A stretch of 35,568 nucleotides of DNA from an uncultured candidate division Zixibacteria bacterium (GTDB taxonomy: Bacteria; Zixibacteria; MSB-5A5; GN15; PGXB01). Positions within the stretch are counted from its first letter, which is position 1; each line of letters begins with the position of its first letter. The position numbers and the translations under genes were made by a program. The notes below the pieces were generated by a model. It saw only the letters and a program-made list of their open reading frames with translations, did not search any database and was not told where the DNA came from. Shown here piece after piece: positions 1 through 7,898 of the stretch. The stretch covers positions 1 through 35,568 of the forward strand of contig CALAMC010000099.1 in assembly GCA_937925655.1 (NCBI GenBank), read 5' to 3'.

Positions 1-299
1 ATTTTGGCCCATGACATCCCGGCCGCGCGAAGCTGTTCGTCGGTCACGCGATGCAGTTTGGCCGGGGTGATTGTCCCGTCGCCCGTTAATGCCTTGACGC
101 GCATAAATATCGTTCGGGCGGCCTTGCCGGAGAGCATCTGGCCGGTGATAATCGAAACGAAAGTTTCGAAATTGAGAGGTTTCTTGGGTATGGCAAACAA
201 TTTGACGTTGTCGATAAGCTGGGCCATTGTTCTATCGGTTTGTTTTAGAAAGGTCTGACTTTCGGCAATGGAAAATTCCGGAACTTTTAAACGGGTCAT
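1..299 (-). CDS. DNA-3-methyladenine glycosylase II-like protein (AlkA/HhH-GPD family), N-terminal part only
   Basis: The gene reads leftward from an ATG at 299-297 and runs off the window edge, so only about 99 codons are present. The protein contains a stretch that reads ITGQMLSGKAA, followed by a basic helix, a PAKLHRVTDEQLRAAGMSWAK region and then the edge. This order matches the start of the HhH-GPD domain of AlkA-type base-excision glycosylases (QQLS..AA...R, then P..L..L....LR..GLS..K). Such enzymes remove alkylated purines such as 3-methyladenine from DNA. The catalytic Asp and the helix-hairpin-helix lie beyond the edge, so activity cannot be judged. A Shine-Dalgarno-like AAAGGA sits about 8 bases before the ATG. 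The gene is separated from its upstream neighbour by a terminator. It could instead be another HhH-GPD glycosylase; the subfamily is an inference. Confidence 0.8.
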   Translation of the reverse strand, partial: MTRLKVPEFSIAESQTFLKQTDRTMAQLIDNVKLFAIPKKPLNFETFVSIITGQMLSGKAARTIFMRVKALTGDGTITPAKLHRVTDEQLRAAGMSWAK

Positions 300-323
300 T
301 TGATTATCCTTTTTTATTCATTC

Positions 324-352
324 AAGAGACTCAATGAAGGTACAATTGTCAA
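324..352 (-). promoter_or_regulatory. possible promoter of the glycosylase gene
   Basis: On the minus strand there is an exact TTGACA (352-347). A weak -10 candidate, TCTCTT (329-324), follows after 17 bases. It lies between the upstream terminator and the glycosylase start at 299. Only the -35 is convincing. Confidence 0.35.
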
Positions 353-370
353 TTTGCGCAATCACTTTAT

Positions 371-404
371 GAAATAAAAAAGCCCCGCTTTGTTGCGGGG
401 CTTT
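371..404 (-). terminator. Rho-independent terminator of the lipoprotein gene
   Basis: A perfect GCCCCGC/GCGGGGC stem (382-388 with 395-401) closes a 6-base loop. Read leftward it is followed by six T residues and an AT-rich tail. It starts 15 bases beyond the stop of the minus-strand gene at 420, so it terminates that gene. Read rightward the T-run is only three bases, so it acts mainly in the minus direction. Confidence 0.9.
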
Positions 405-419
405 AATGTGCCTGCATTT

Positions 420-1481
420 TTAATAATCAAACAACTCATATGTTGCCCAGGGGCAATGATATTGCCAGTAACCGGTCAGCGGCAAGATCACATCATTCGG
501 CGGCAAGGAGTAATCTCCGAACTGCCCGGCAATTAGGCCGCGGCGGCTGTTCATCAAGTCAATAAACTTCCCCCAGAACCGGCCGTGACCCTGGCCGCAT
601 ACGGCGCACTCACGGGCGTCATCGTAATACCAAAAGCCATTGAATTCGAACAAAACAACGTCCAGATACAGCCCGGACACCGACCCTCGAAATTGCCGCC
701 AGGGTGTATCATTAGTGGCCGGGCCGCCAAAAGTTCCGGACATGATACCGAGCGTGTCGCCATTGTAATTCAACCAGTAACCGTAAATAAAACCGGTATC
801 TCCGGTATTGTCGTATTTAATCCATTGACCGGTGATGGTTCCGCCCGGACAGCTGTTTTGCCAGATGCGGCGCGAATGCACGGCGACCCCATTGCGATTA
901 TCGGCCATGTAGAAGGTGTCAAGCTGAATCAAGTCGAATAAATTAAAATGTAACGTTATCGGCGCGGTCTCAAAAGTCAAAACGGGGGCCATAAAATACT
1001 GGACATCGGTTCTAGCGGTGACGATAAAACTCAAACCATCCAGATCCATGTTTGTCGCCGATACCCAGGCCGAGACGGTAGGCACGTCGGTTATCAGGAC
1101 CGAATCCTGACCGTCTTCAAAATCGATAATATGTCTGACCCTGATAGATCCGACCGCATTGATATTCAAGGTCCCCGACCAGTCGGTGATGACAGTCGCG
1201 GATGAGCCCGTACCGAACAGATCACCCCAGAGAAACGTTATGGCAAAGGCCTCACTGTGGCAGGCAATATCGACGGCATTGGAATCAAGATTAGACCACC
1301 AGGCATAGGCCGCGGCCTCGTCGTTTTCGTTAAGATAGTTATCGAGCATGTCCTTGGCGACGTCTGGTATTTCGGCTGTTGTCGGGGTGCGGTTATCGGC
1401 CGGGTTGGGATTCGAGACTTTCTCGCCGCATCCAATCAATGCGACAAGCAGGCCGGCAAAAAATAAAATGAATATACGCAT
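420..1481 (-). CDS. lipoprotein of unknown function
   Basis: This 353-residue protein begins with a classic lipoprotein signal: a short basic start, a hydrophobic run and a lipobox LIGC with the lipidated Cys at residue 18. A Ser/Asn/Pro-rich linker follows. It should therefore be exported and anchored in a membrane. I recognise no domain. The C-terminal half is rich in short Gly-aromatic units (for example GTITGQW, SGTFGG, GRFWGKF, GLIAGQFG, LTGYW) spaced as in beta-strand repeats. It also has a CAVC cysteine pair and a few other cysteines that could form disulfides. The start is well supported by GGGGAG seven bases before the ATG. It is a single-gene transcript with its own promoter and a strong terminator. 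Function is unknown, and the repeat-barrel or beta-sheet fold is inferred from composition only. Confidence 0.75.
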   Translation of the reverse strand: MRIFILFFAGLLVALIGCGEKVSNPNPADNRTPTTAEIPDVAKDMLDNYLNENDEAAAYAWWSNLDSNAVDIACHSEAFAITFLWGDLFGTGSSATVITDWSGTLNINAVGSIRVRHIIDFEDGQDSVLITDVPTVSAWVSATNMDLDGLSFIVTARTDVQYFMAPVLTFETAPITLHFNLFDLIQLDTFYMADNRNGVAVHSRRIWQNSCPGGTITGQWIKYDNTGDTGFIYGYWLNYNGDTLGIMSGTFGGPATNDTPWRQFRGSVSGLYLDVVLFEFNGFWYYDDARECAVCGQGHGRFWGKFIDLMNSRRGLIAGQFGDYSLPPNDVILPLTGYWQYHCPWATYELFDY

Positions 1482-1526
1482 GACTTTACTCCCCGCGAAA
1501 AAATTTTTGATACTCCCTACATTATA

Positions 1527-1555
1527 AAGATACGGGTCTTCGCGTTTATTGTCAA
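1527..1555 (-). promoter_or_regulatory. sigma70-type promoter of the lipoprotein gene
   Basis: The minus strand carries an exact TTGACA (1555-1550), a 17-base spacer and TATCTT (1532-1527). A perfect TATAAT (1526-1521) follows immediately, but at a 23-base spacing. Either -10 would give a short leader before the ATG at 1481. Confidence 0.6.
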
Positions 1556-1623
1556 CATTTTGAAGGCGAGGAAAGATTTATAAAAGTGATGAGTTTATGT
1601 AAAGACAATGTTATCGCCGGCGA

Positions 1624-2124
1624 TTATTCCATATTTCGGAAGGCCCTGATAACGTCATAGGGCTCCTCCACTTCGAGAAGTTCCTGGCGGAAATAATCGT
1701 GCTGGAGATTCATAGAAAGTTCCTTGAAAACCCGCAGGTAGAGGTTATCATCATATGGTGGCGCCGCCATGGCAAAAAATAGTTTTACCGGTTCTTCATC
1801 GAGGGCATTAAAATAGTAACCATCATGATTGCGGGCAAAAGCTAACACAAATTCCTTGGCCTGCATGGAACGAATATGAGGAACGGCAATACCCTGCCCG
1901 ATGGCCGTGGTAGCTTTACGCTCCCGGTTGATGAAGTCATTCAGGAGCTTGCAACGGTTGCCGGTCAAATCCGATTTTTCTAAAATATCAACCAACCCGG
2001 AAAGAATACGTTCTTTATTGCGCTCCTTCCATTTTTCGGAAGAAGAATCCTCCGGTTCCGGCTCCTGCTCAACTTTAAAGTCGAGCACAATTAAGTCCTC
2101 TCTGAAATATCTCCAAATACTCAT
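1624..2124 (-). CDS. stand-alone PTS EIIA domain protein (PtsN/fructose-type)
   Basis: The protein has 166 residues. After an acidic N-terminal stretch of about 30 residues rich in Glu, Pro and Ser, residues ~36-165 match the EIIA type-2 (fructose/mannitol/PtsN) domain. The key signature is GQGIAVPHIRS, with the phosphorylatable His at residue 83 in the canonical AVPH context. ALDEEPVKLFFAMAAP and a C-terminal FRNME helix follow. In the family this His accepts phosphate from HPr/NPr. Stand-alone copies act either in sugar uptake or, as PtsN, in regulation of nitrogen, potassium and envelope functions. No sugar permease, EI or HPr lies nearby, so a regulatory role is more likely, but this is inference. 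The start ATG has only a weak ribosome site. A 12-base perfect palindrome (1613-1624) lies just at and after its stop. Confidence 0.85.
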   Translation of the reverse strand: MSIWRYFREDLIVLDFKVEQEPEPEDSSSEKWKERNKERILSGLVDILEKSDLTGNRCKLLNDFINRERKATTAIGQGIAVPHIRSMQAKEFVLAFARNHDGYYFNALDEEPVKLFFAMAAPPYDDNLYLRVFKELSMNLQHDYFRQELLEVEEPYDVIRAFRNME

Positions 2125-2302
2125 TATTTTTTATCTATCGGACGCAACCTTTTAAAACTGAACGAATTAAAAACCCCATTCGGTAACTGTCAAGTTCTAT
2201 TATACGTTTTCCATAACCTGAAATCTCAGGCCGCGCCGGTTTGTTCCTATTGACTTTCGCGGGCTATTTATTTACTTTCGAGCGCCAGTGAAACGCAATC
2301 AG

Positions 2303-2332
2303 TTTAGTCCGGCCGCTATTATGCCGACTAAA
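2303..2332. repeat. inverted repeat upstream of aspS
   Basis: TTTAGTC-C-GGC (2303-2313) and GCC-GACTAAA (2323-2332) are complementary over ten pairs with one bulged C, around a 9-base loop. The structure ends 29 bases before the aspS start. It could be a leader hairpin or a protein-binding dyad. There is no T-run, so it is not a terminator. The remainder of 2125-2361 holds candidate promoter elements (TTGACT at 2250; TTGACA on the minus strand at 2193-2188) that are not well enough matched to call. Confidence 0.5.
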
Positions 2333-2361
2333 TGTATAAACGATAAAATGTTAGGGGATAG

Positions 2362-4185
2362 TTGTTGCCTGCATTCAGTGACCTAAAACGAACCCATACT
2401 TGTGGCCAACTGACCGCCGCCGATGTTGGCCAGAGGGTTATCCTGAACGGTTGGGTCCAGGAGTACCGTAATCTTGGTGGCTTATTGTTTGTTGACGTCC
2501 GGGACCGTTATGGCCTGACGCAGGCGGTTCTCAATCCGCAAAAGGTCGAGAAGAGTTGTTTTGAAACGGCGACCAAGGCCCGGCACGAATATGTCGTGGC
2601 GGTTTCGGGAGTGGTGCAAAAACGCCCCGAAGGAACGTTAAATGCAAAAATGACTACCGGAGAAATAGAGGTGGCCGTCGACAAGTTTTATATTCTGTCG
2701 GAATCCAAAACTCCGCCCTTTGAAATCGTCGATAATCCCGATGCTTCCGAAGTCCTCAAACTGGAATATCGCTACCTCGATTTGCGCCGCCGGCCGCTTC
2801 AGGAAAAAATAAGAATACGTCATGAAGCCTGCATGGCGGTGCGCGAGTACTTATCGTCCAAAAATTTCTATGAAATCGAAACCCCCATGCTGATGCGTTC
2901 GACGCCGGAAGGGGCTCGCGATTATGTCGTGCCCAGCCGGGTGCAGAAGGGTAAATTTTATGCTTTGCCCCAGTCGCCGCAATTGCTGAAACAGATTCTC
3001 ATGATTTCCGGGTTTGATCGTTATTTCCAGCTGGCTCGCTGCCTCCGCGACGAAGACCTCCGCGCCGACCGCCAGCCGGAACATACTCAAATCGACCTGG
3101 AAATGTCCTTTGTCACGCGCGACGACGTATTTGCGATCGGGGAAGGACTCATGCCTTACATTTTCAAAAAAGTGCTGGGAATCGATATCGAATCACCATT
3201 TCCACGCGTTGATTATCACGCGGCCATGAATCGCTGGGGGATAGATAAGCCCGATTTGCGTTTCGGTATGGAACTGGTCGATATAACCGAGATTGCGGCT
3301 TCATCCGATTTCAAAGTATTTTCTGAAGCGGTTAAAACCGGCGGTGTGATCAAAGCCATCTGTTTGAAGGGTGGCGCCGACTATTCCCGAAAACAGATAG
3401 ATGAACTGACGGAGATGGCCAAAAATCTCGGCGCCGGTGGACTGGCCTATATTCTGCGTCAGGGAGAAGGCGACAAATCGCCCATTTTGAAATTCATCGG
3501 GGAGTCAATCAAAGATAAAATCTGTCAGAAAGCGGAAGCTCAAATCGGTGATGCCGTATTTATTATATCCGATAAAAAATTAAAGACGGAAACAATACTC
3601 GGGCAGTTACGGTTGCATCTGGGGAAAAAACATAATTTAATCCAGAAAAACCAGTGGAAGTTTTTATGGGTCACTCATTTTCCGCTTTTCGAATATAATC
3701 AGGAAGAAAATCGGCTCGACGCCATGCATAATATCGTATCCATGCCGGTCGAGGAAGAACTGGTCTGGCTTGATGAAAAAACGGATCTACCCATAAGTGA
3801 TCTCAATCATCCGTTGCGACGTATCCGGGCCGATCAGTACGACCTCGTTTTGAACGGCATGGAATTGGGTTCGGGCAGCATCCGTGTATATCGCCGCGAC
3901 ATCCAGCAGAAAATATTGAATATTCTGGGTATGTCCGACGAACGTGCCGAAAAAATGTTCGGTTTCCTGTTGCGGGCATTGGAATACGGCGCCCCTCCGC
4001 ATGGTGGAATCGCTTTGGGTATGGATCGCATTGTATTGCAGATGACCGGGTCGGACAGCATCCGCGACGTCATCGCGTTTCCCAAAACGGCGTCGGCCCA
4101 ATCACTCATGGACGGAGCTCCCTCGGATCTGGACCCCGAACAACTGGCGGAACTGGGATTGACCATTACCGGTTCCAAATCTTAG
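2362..4185 (+). CDS. aspS: aspartyl-tRNA synthetase
   Basis: Charges tRNA-Asp with aspartate in the cytoplasm. The 607-residue length and domain order are those of a bacterial AspRS: an anticodon-binding OB fold (~15-110), the class II catalytic core with TPEGARDYVVPS (~182-193) and motif 2 around RCLRDEDLRADR (~226-237), an inserted GAD domain (~290-420), then motif 3 GIALGMDRI (~550-558). The start is TTG: AGGGGA lies 3 bases before the TTG at 2362 and 6 bases before a second in-frame TTG at 2365, so 2365 may be the true start. At the two OB-fold positions known to separate discriminating from non-discriminating AspRS it has Leu38 (discriminating-like) and Gly91 (non-discriminating-like), so specificity is not decided. 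It heads a block with phoH, pgpH, ybeY and a CorC-like gene. Confidence 0.97.
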   Translation: MLPAFSDLKRTHTCGQLTAADVGQRVILNGWVQEYRNLGGLLFVDVRDRYGLTQAVLNPQKVEKSCFETATKARHEYVVAVSGVVQKRPEGTLNAKMTTGEIEVAVDKFYILSESKTPPFEIVDNPDASEVLKLEYRYLDLRRRPLQEKIRIRHEACMAVREYLSSKNFYEIETPMLMRSTPEGARDYVVPSRVQKGKFYALPQSPQLLKQILMISGFDRYFQLARCLRDEDLRADRQPEHTQIDLEMSFVTRDDVFAIGEGLMPYIFKKVLGIDIESPFPRVDYHAAMNRWGIDKPDLRFGMELVDITEIAASSDFKVFSEAVKTGGVIKAICLKGGADYSRKQIDELTEMAKNLGAGGLAYILRQGEGDKSPILKFIGESIKDKICQKAEAQIGDAVFIISDKKLKTETILGQLRLHLGKKHNLIQKNQWKFLWVTHFPLFEYNQEENRLDAMHNIVSMPVEEELVWLDEKTDLPISDLNHPLRRIRADQYDLVLNGMELGSGSIRVYRRDIQQKILNILGMSDERAEKMFGFLLRALEYGAPPHGGIALGMDRIVLQMTGSDSIRDVIAFPKTASAQSLMDGAPSDLDPEQLAELGLTITGSKS

Positions 4186-4200
4186 GTGGGACAGAATATA

Positions 4201-5181
4201 TTGAACAATAAGGTTACAGAAACATTTAGTTTGGGCGACATTGACCCGCGTCTGATTTTCGGCCAAAACGACAAAAACCTGCGAACAATTGAGAAAGCCT
4301 TCCCGTTGAGCATAGTCGTTCGCGGAGATAAGGTCATAATCGAGGGCGAAGAGGCGCTGGTCAAAAAGGTCTCCCACCTGTTCAGTGACTTGTTGGCCCG
4401 GGTCCGTCAGGGGGAGTATATCAACGAGCAGTATTTAAACTACGCCATAGAACTGATTATGGAAAACGGTATCGGTCCGGCGCAGGCTATCGGGGATAAT
4501 AATCACTTGGCCGGTTTGAGCAAACCGTTTATAAAACCGAAGACCATCGGACAACGCAACTATCTCGACGCTATCGCCCAAAACGATATCGTTTTTTCCA
4601 TCGGCCCGGCCGGAACCGGCAAGACCTACCTGGCGGTGGGTGAAGCGGTCAACGCTCTCAAGGATAAACGCGTCAATCGCATCGTTCTTGTCCGTCCGGC
4701 GGTGGAGGCCGGCGAGTCACTGGGCTTTTTGCCCGGGGATATCCGCGCCAAAGTCGACCCCTATCTGCGACCTGTTTATGATGCCTTGCACAACATGCTG
4801 CCTCCAGAAAAAATCCAGAAATATATTGAACTTGGCGTTATCGAAATCGTCCCGCTGGCGTTCATGCGGGGGCGGACGCTCGATAAAACTTTTGTCATTC
4901 TCGATGAAGCCCAGAATACCACTCCCGGTCAGATGAAGATGTTTTTAACGCGCCTGGGTAATGGCTCTAAGGCGGTGATTACCGGTGATATTACGCAGAT
5001 CGATTTGGCCAAGGATAAAAAATCGGGATTGATAGTCATTCAAAAAATCCTGGTCAATATTGAAGGCATTGTATTTATTTACTTGAGTGACAGGGACGTT
5101 GTGCGTCATCCTCTCGTCCAGAAAATTATCCGGGCCTATGAGGGCTACGAGAGGGACCTGCGAAAGGAGTCGGGGGATTAA
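4201..5181 (+). CDS. phoH: PhoH-family ATPase
   Basis: A cytoplasmic P-loop NTPase related to the helicase/ATPase part of PhoH. From the chosen TTG start it has an N-terminal KH-like region (~15-75), then the ATPase domain with Walker A GPAGTGKT (135-142), a conserved RPAVEAGE segment and Walker B/DEAQN (235-239). The family is conserved next to pgpH and ybeY in many bacteria and is linked by genetics to RNA metabolism and stress, but its substrate is not settled. An in-frame GTG at 4186 directly follows the aspS stop, but it lies within AGGTGGG (4184-4190), which looks like the ribosome-binding site for the TTG at 4201 (about 10-base spacing). I therefore prefer 4201, which gives 326 residues. 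The gap to aspS is only 15 bases, so the two are probably co-transcribed. Confidence 0.93.
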   Translation: MNNKVTETFSLGDIDPRLIFGQNDKNLRTIEKAFPLSIVVRGDKVIIEGEEALVKKVSHLFSDLLARVRQGEYINEQYLNYAIELIMENGIGPAQAIGDNNHLAGLSKPFIKPKTIGQRNYLDAIAQNDIVFSIGPAGTGKTYLAVGEAVNALKDKRVNRIVLVRPAVEAGESLGFLPGDIRAKVDPYLRPVYDALHNMLPPEKIQKYIELGVIEIVPLAFMRGRTLDKTFVILDEAQNTTPGQMKMFLTRLGNGSKAVITGDITQIDLAKDKKSGLIVIQKILVNIEGIVFIYLSDRDVVRHPLVQKIIRAYEGYERDLRKESGD

Positions 5182-5196
5182 TAATCCCCGCCTATG
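5163..5196 (+). promoter_or_regulatory. Shine-Dalgarno, hairpin and ATG arrangement before pgpH
   Basis: AAAGGAG (5163-5169) is the best ribosome-binding site near the pgpH ATG at 5194 but lies 24 bases away. Between them sits an exact inverted repeat, GGGGATTA (5173-5180) and TAATCCCC (5182-5189), which overlaps the phoH stop codon. If it folds, the effective distance from site to ATG drops to about 7 bases. A competing start is TTG at 5209 with AGGA 5 bases upstream. Confidence 0.5.
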
Positions 5197-7476
5197 TATA
5201 GGATTCTTTTGCGCCTGAAGAGGCTGCTCAAACGTTATTTGAAAATCAAGGCCGAATCGCGGCAGGTGATTGATGCCGGTCCGCGCAGCAAATTTTATAA
5301 GATTTTGATGTTACTTTTGGCCGCCGGTCTCCTGTCGTTTTTATATCCGGCCGATGAAACATTTTATCCACTGGATTATCCCCGCAAAGGCGAGATTGCC
5401 GTCGATGACATCATCGCCCCATTCCAGGTTACCGTTTACAAATCGGACGCCGAATTGCGCGAGGAACGCCAGGATGCAGCCGACGCCGTTCCTATTATTA
5501 TTGAATATGATAAGAACGTGGCCGATTCAGCCATGGCCCAGTTTACTCAATTCATGGCCCTGATAAAACGCCGGTCAGCGTCCTTTAATAAATCCCTGAC
5601 CGGACAAAATTTCGATTCCCGTCAAGTGGACAGCCTGATTAGCGTCGCGACAAACAGCGTGGCCAAGGCATATCCCGCGATCGATACTGCGGTTATCCGA
5701 CGGCTCTTGTTTGATTCCGACTTGAATCTGATTGAAAGGATCATCCGGGAAATACTGGAAGAATCCATTTATTATTATGGAGTTATCCCGGATCTGGAGC
5801 TTCTGCCCGCGACCAAAAACCGTTCGGTTGTGATAAAAATGGATGACCGTGAAATCTACCTGGTACGTGACAAACTTCCTGATACATACCGGGCCAACCG
5901 CACTTTCCGGCTGGCCCTGCGCCAGAGATCGCTGTCCGATTCGATAGACGTTGATCTGTGCTATGACCTGGGGCGGCGATTCATCGTCCCCAACCTGTCT
6001 TTGAATATAGTGGAAATGCAGTCTCGCCGTGAAGAAGCCATGGCCGAAATCCCGCAGGTAAGCGAAGTCATTAATGCCGGCGACGTCATCGTGCAGGCCG
6101 GGGCCAGGGTCGAAGAAAAACAGGAGCGGGCTTTGAAAGTAATTTTCCGCCAGCAGGAATCACGCTACCGTGAAGATGGCTGGTATATTCCGTTCATTCC
6201 TTCACTGGCCCGTTTTGCTTTGATGCTGGCGATTTTCGGATTTCTCTATGCTTATCTATATAACTTTCATCCCCTGATTTTCGGGTCCAATCCGAAACTG
6301 CTGGCGATATTTTTTGTCTACGGCGTCAGTCTGGCATTGATATACATTTCCCGGATCGTCGAAATTAATATGGAGTTATCTTTCTATATATATCCGCTGG
6401 CCATATTGCCGATTCTTTTAACGATTCTTTTCAACGCCCGTATCGGCATCTTCGGAACCATCATACTGGCCATAATTCTGGGTATTCTGCATCGCTTTAA
6501 TTTTTCGCTGGCGATTGTCACAATATTCACCGGTATGGTGGCCTCGTATTCCACACGACGTGTCCGGCATCGAACCGAGTTTTTCAGAACGTCAATTTAT
6601 CTCGCCCTGTCATACGTTATCCTGATTCTGCTTTTTGAGTCGTTTAAATTATCACCGGCCGAGGATATCACCGGCCTGATGGGGCAGGGGCTGTTTGTCG
6701 CCGTAGTATCGCCGCTCTTGGCTATGGGTATTGTGCCGTTTTTCGAGTCGCTGTTCGGATTCACAACCGATCTGACGTTGCTGGAATTATCGGACCTGAA
6801 TAATCCTTTGCTCAAACGTCTGGCCATGGAAGCCCCGGGAACGTATCATCATTCCATTCTAGTTGGAAATCTGGCCGAGGCCGCCGCCAAAGCCATTGAC
6901 GCCAATCCCCTGCTGGCACGAGTGGGGGCATATTATCACGACATCGGGAAAATGGAGATTCCGGAGTATTTCGTCGAAAATCAGCTGGGTATCAAATCCA
7001 AGCACGACAGCCTGACGCCGAGTGTTTCGGCCATTATATTATCGTCGCATGTCAAAAAAGGCCGCCTGCTCGGAGAAGAAGCCGATCTGCCGGATGAAGT
7101 CCTCAATTTTATCGAGGAACACCACGGGACAATGGTTATGACTTATTTTTACAACAAGGCCAAAGAGCAGGGGGATGAAGAGCCATCCGATGAAAATTTC
7201 CGCTATCCCGGCCCCAAGCCGCGCACGCGTGAAACGGCCACGGTTATGTTGGCCGACTCGGTCGAAGCCGCCAGTCGAACCCTTACCGACCCCAAACCGG
7301 CCCGTATCCGTAATCTCGTGCAGAATATTATTAACGACCGGTTCCAATCGGGTGAATTCGAGGATTGTCCTCTGACGCTTAAAGATCTGGCCAATATTCG
7401 CGAATCATTCGTTCAAATATTAATCGGCGTTTTTCACCAGCGGGTGGTGTACCCGAAAAAAGAAGAGAAGGTGTGA
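5194..7476 (+). CDS. pgpH: PgpH-type membrane HD phosphodiesterase (7TMR-HDED / 7TM / HD)
   Basis: A 760-residue membrane protein with the PgpH architecture: one N-terminal membrane helix (~35-55), a large extracytoplasmic 7TMR-HDED domain (~60-325), a multi-helix membrane region (~330-520) and a cytoplasmic HD domain (~545-720). In the HD domain the metal-binding residues are visible: HH at 552-553 in GTYHHS and the HD pair H582-D583 in YYHDIGK, followed by the conserved EEHHGT segment. Characterised relatives hydrolyse cyclic di-AMP, so a role in c-di-AMP turnover is a family-based inference. No diadenylate cyclase is in the window. It lies 12 bases after phoH and its stop overlaps ybeY (GTGA), the same order as phoH-yqfF-ybeY elsewhere. 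The ATG start depends on the hairpin described separately; TTG 5209 would shorten it by only five residues. Confidence 0.93.
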   Translation: MYRILLRLKRLLKRYLKIKAESRQVIDAGPRSKFYKILMLLLAAGLLSFLYPADETFYPLDYPRKGEIAVDDIIAPFQVTVYKSDAELREERQDAADAVPIIIEYDKNVADSAMAQFTQFMALIKRRSASFNKSLTGQNFDSRQVDSLISVATNSVAKAYPAIDTAVIRRLLFDSDLNLIERIIREILEESIYYYGVIPDLELLPATKNRSVVIKMDDREIYLVRDKLPDTYRANRTFRLALRQRSLSDSIDVDLCYDLGRRFIVPNLSLNIVEMQSRREEAMAEIPQVSEVINAGDVIVQAGARVEEKQERALKVIFRQQESRYREDGWYIPFIPSLARFALMLAIFGFLYAYLYNFHPLIFGSNPKLLAIFFVYGVSLALIYISRIVEINMELSFYIYPLAILPILLTILFNARIGIFGTIILAIILGILHRFNFSLAIVTIFTGMVASYSTRRVRHRTEFFRTSIYLALSYVILILLFESFKLSPAEDITGLMGQGLFVAVVSPLLAMGIVPFFESLFGFTTDLTLLELSDLNNPLLKRLAMEAPGTYHHSILVGNLAEAAAKAIDANPLLARVGAYYHDIGKMEIPEYFVENQLGIKSKHDSLTPSVSAIILSSHVKKGRLLGEEADLPDEVLNFIEEHHGTMVMTYFYNKAKEQGDEEPSDENFRYPGPKPRTRETATVMLADSVEAASRTLTDPKPARIRNLVQNIINDRFQSGEFEDCPLTLKDLANIRESFVQILIGVFHQRVVYPKKEEKV

Positions 7477-7898
7477 AACTTAACATAATATCCGAATCCA
7501 AGCGGCGCATCCCGCGAAAGAAAATCGCCCGGCTGGTCCGATTGATAGAAGAGGAAGAAGACCCGCCGGGCAGTACCGTGAATATTATTTTTACTGGTGA
7601 CCGCCGTCTGGCGGCCCTTAACCGCAAATACCGAAACCGAATCGGGCCGACCGATGTCTTATCGTTCAATTTCGACGATAGCTTCGGCCCCGATGCCCTC
7701 CTCGGCGAAATTTATATCTCCACCGATACCGCCCAAAAAAATTTACAGGTTTTCGGCGGCACGATTCAATCGGAGTTGCTCCGCCTGTGCTGTCACGGAC
7801 TGCTTCATCTGCTGGGTTATGATCACGCCGGTGACAAGGACGGGGCGGTCATGCGGCGGCGCGAAGAGTATTACATGAGGAAATTGAATCGATGCTGA
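7473..7898 (+). CDS. ybeY: endoribonuclease YbeY (rRNA maturation)
   Basis: A zinc-dependent single-strand RNase that acts in 16S rRNA 3' end processing and 70S quality control. The 141-residue protein shows the family metal motif HGLLHLLGYDH with the three ligands His108, His112 and His118. Upstream is the typical NRKYRNRIGPTDVLSFNF region. Length is normal for the family. The GTG start overlaps the pgpH stop by four bases (GTGA), with the purine-rich AGAAGAGAAGG just upstream, so translation is probably coupled. Its stop in turn overlaps the ATG of the following CorC-like gene by seven bases. Confidence 0.96.
   Translation: MKLNIISESKRRIPRKKIARLVRLIEEEEDPPGSTVNIIFTGDRRLAALNRKYRNRIGPTDVLSFNFDDSFGPDALLGEIYISTDTAQKNLQVFGGTIQSELLRLCCHGLLHLLGYDHAGDKDGAVMRRREEYYMRKLNRC

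Noticed and set aside
4..258. 84-codon plus-strand frame at the window start
   Set aside because: It is antisense to the AlkA-like gene, which has a clear family signature and ribosome site.
1613..1624. ATCGCC/GGCGAT palindrome at the end of the EIIA gene as terminator
   Set aside because: No loop-forming stem of useful length and no T-run on the minus strand.
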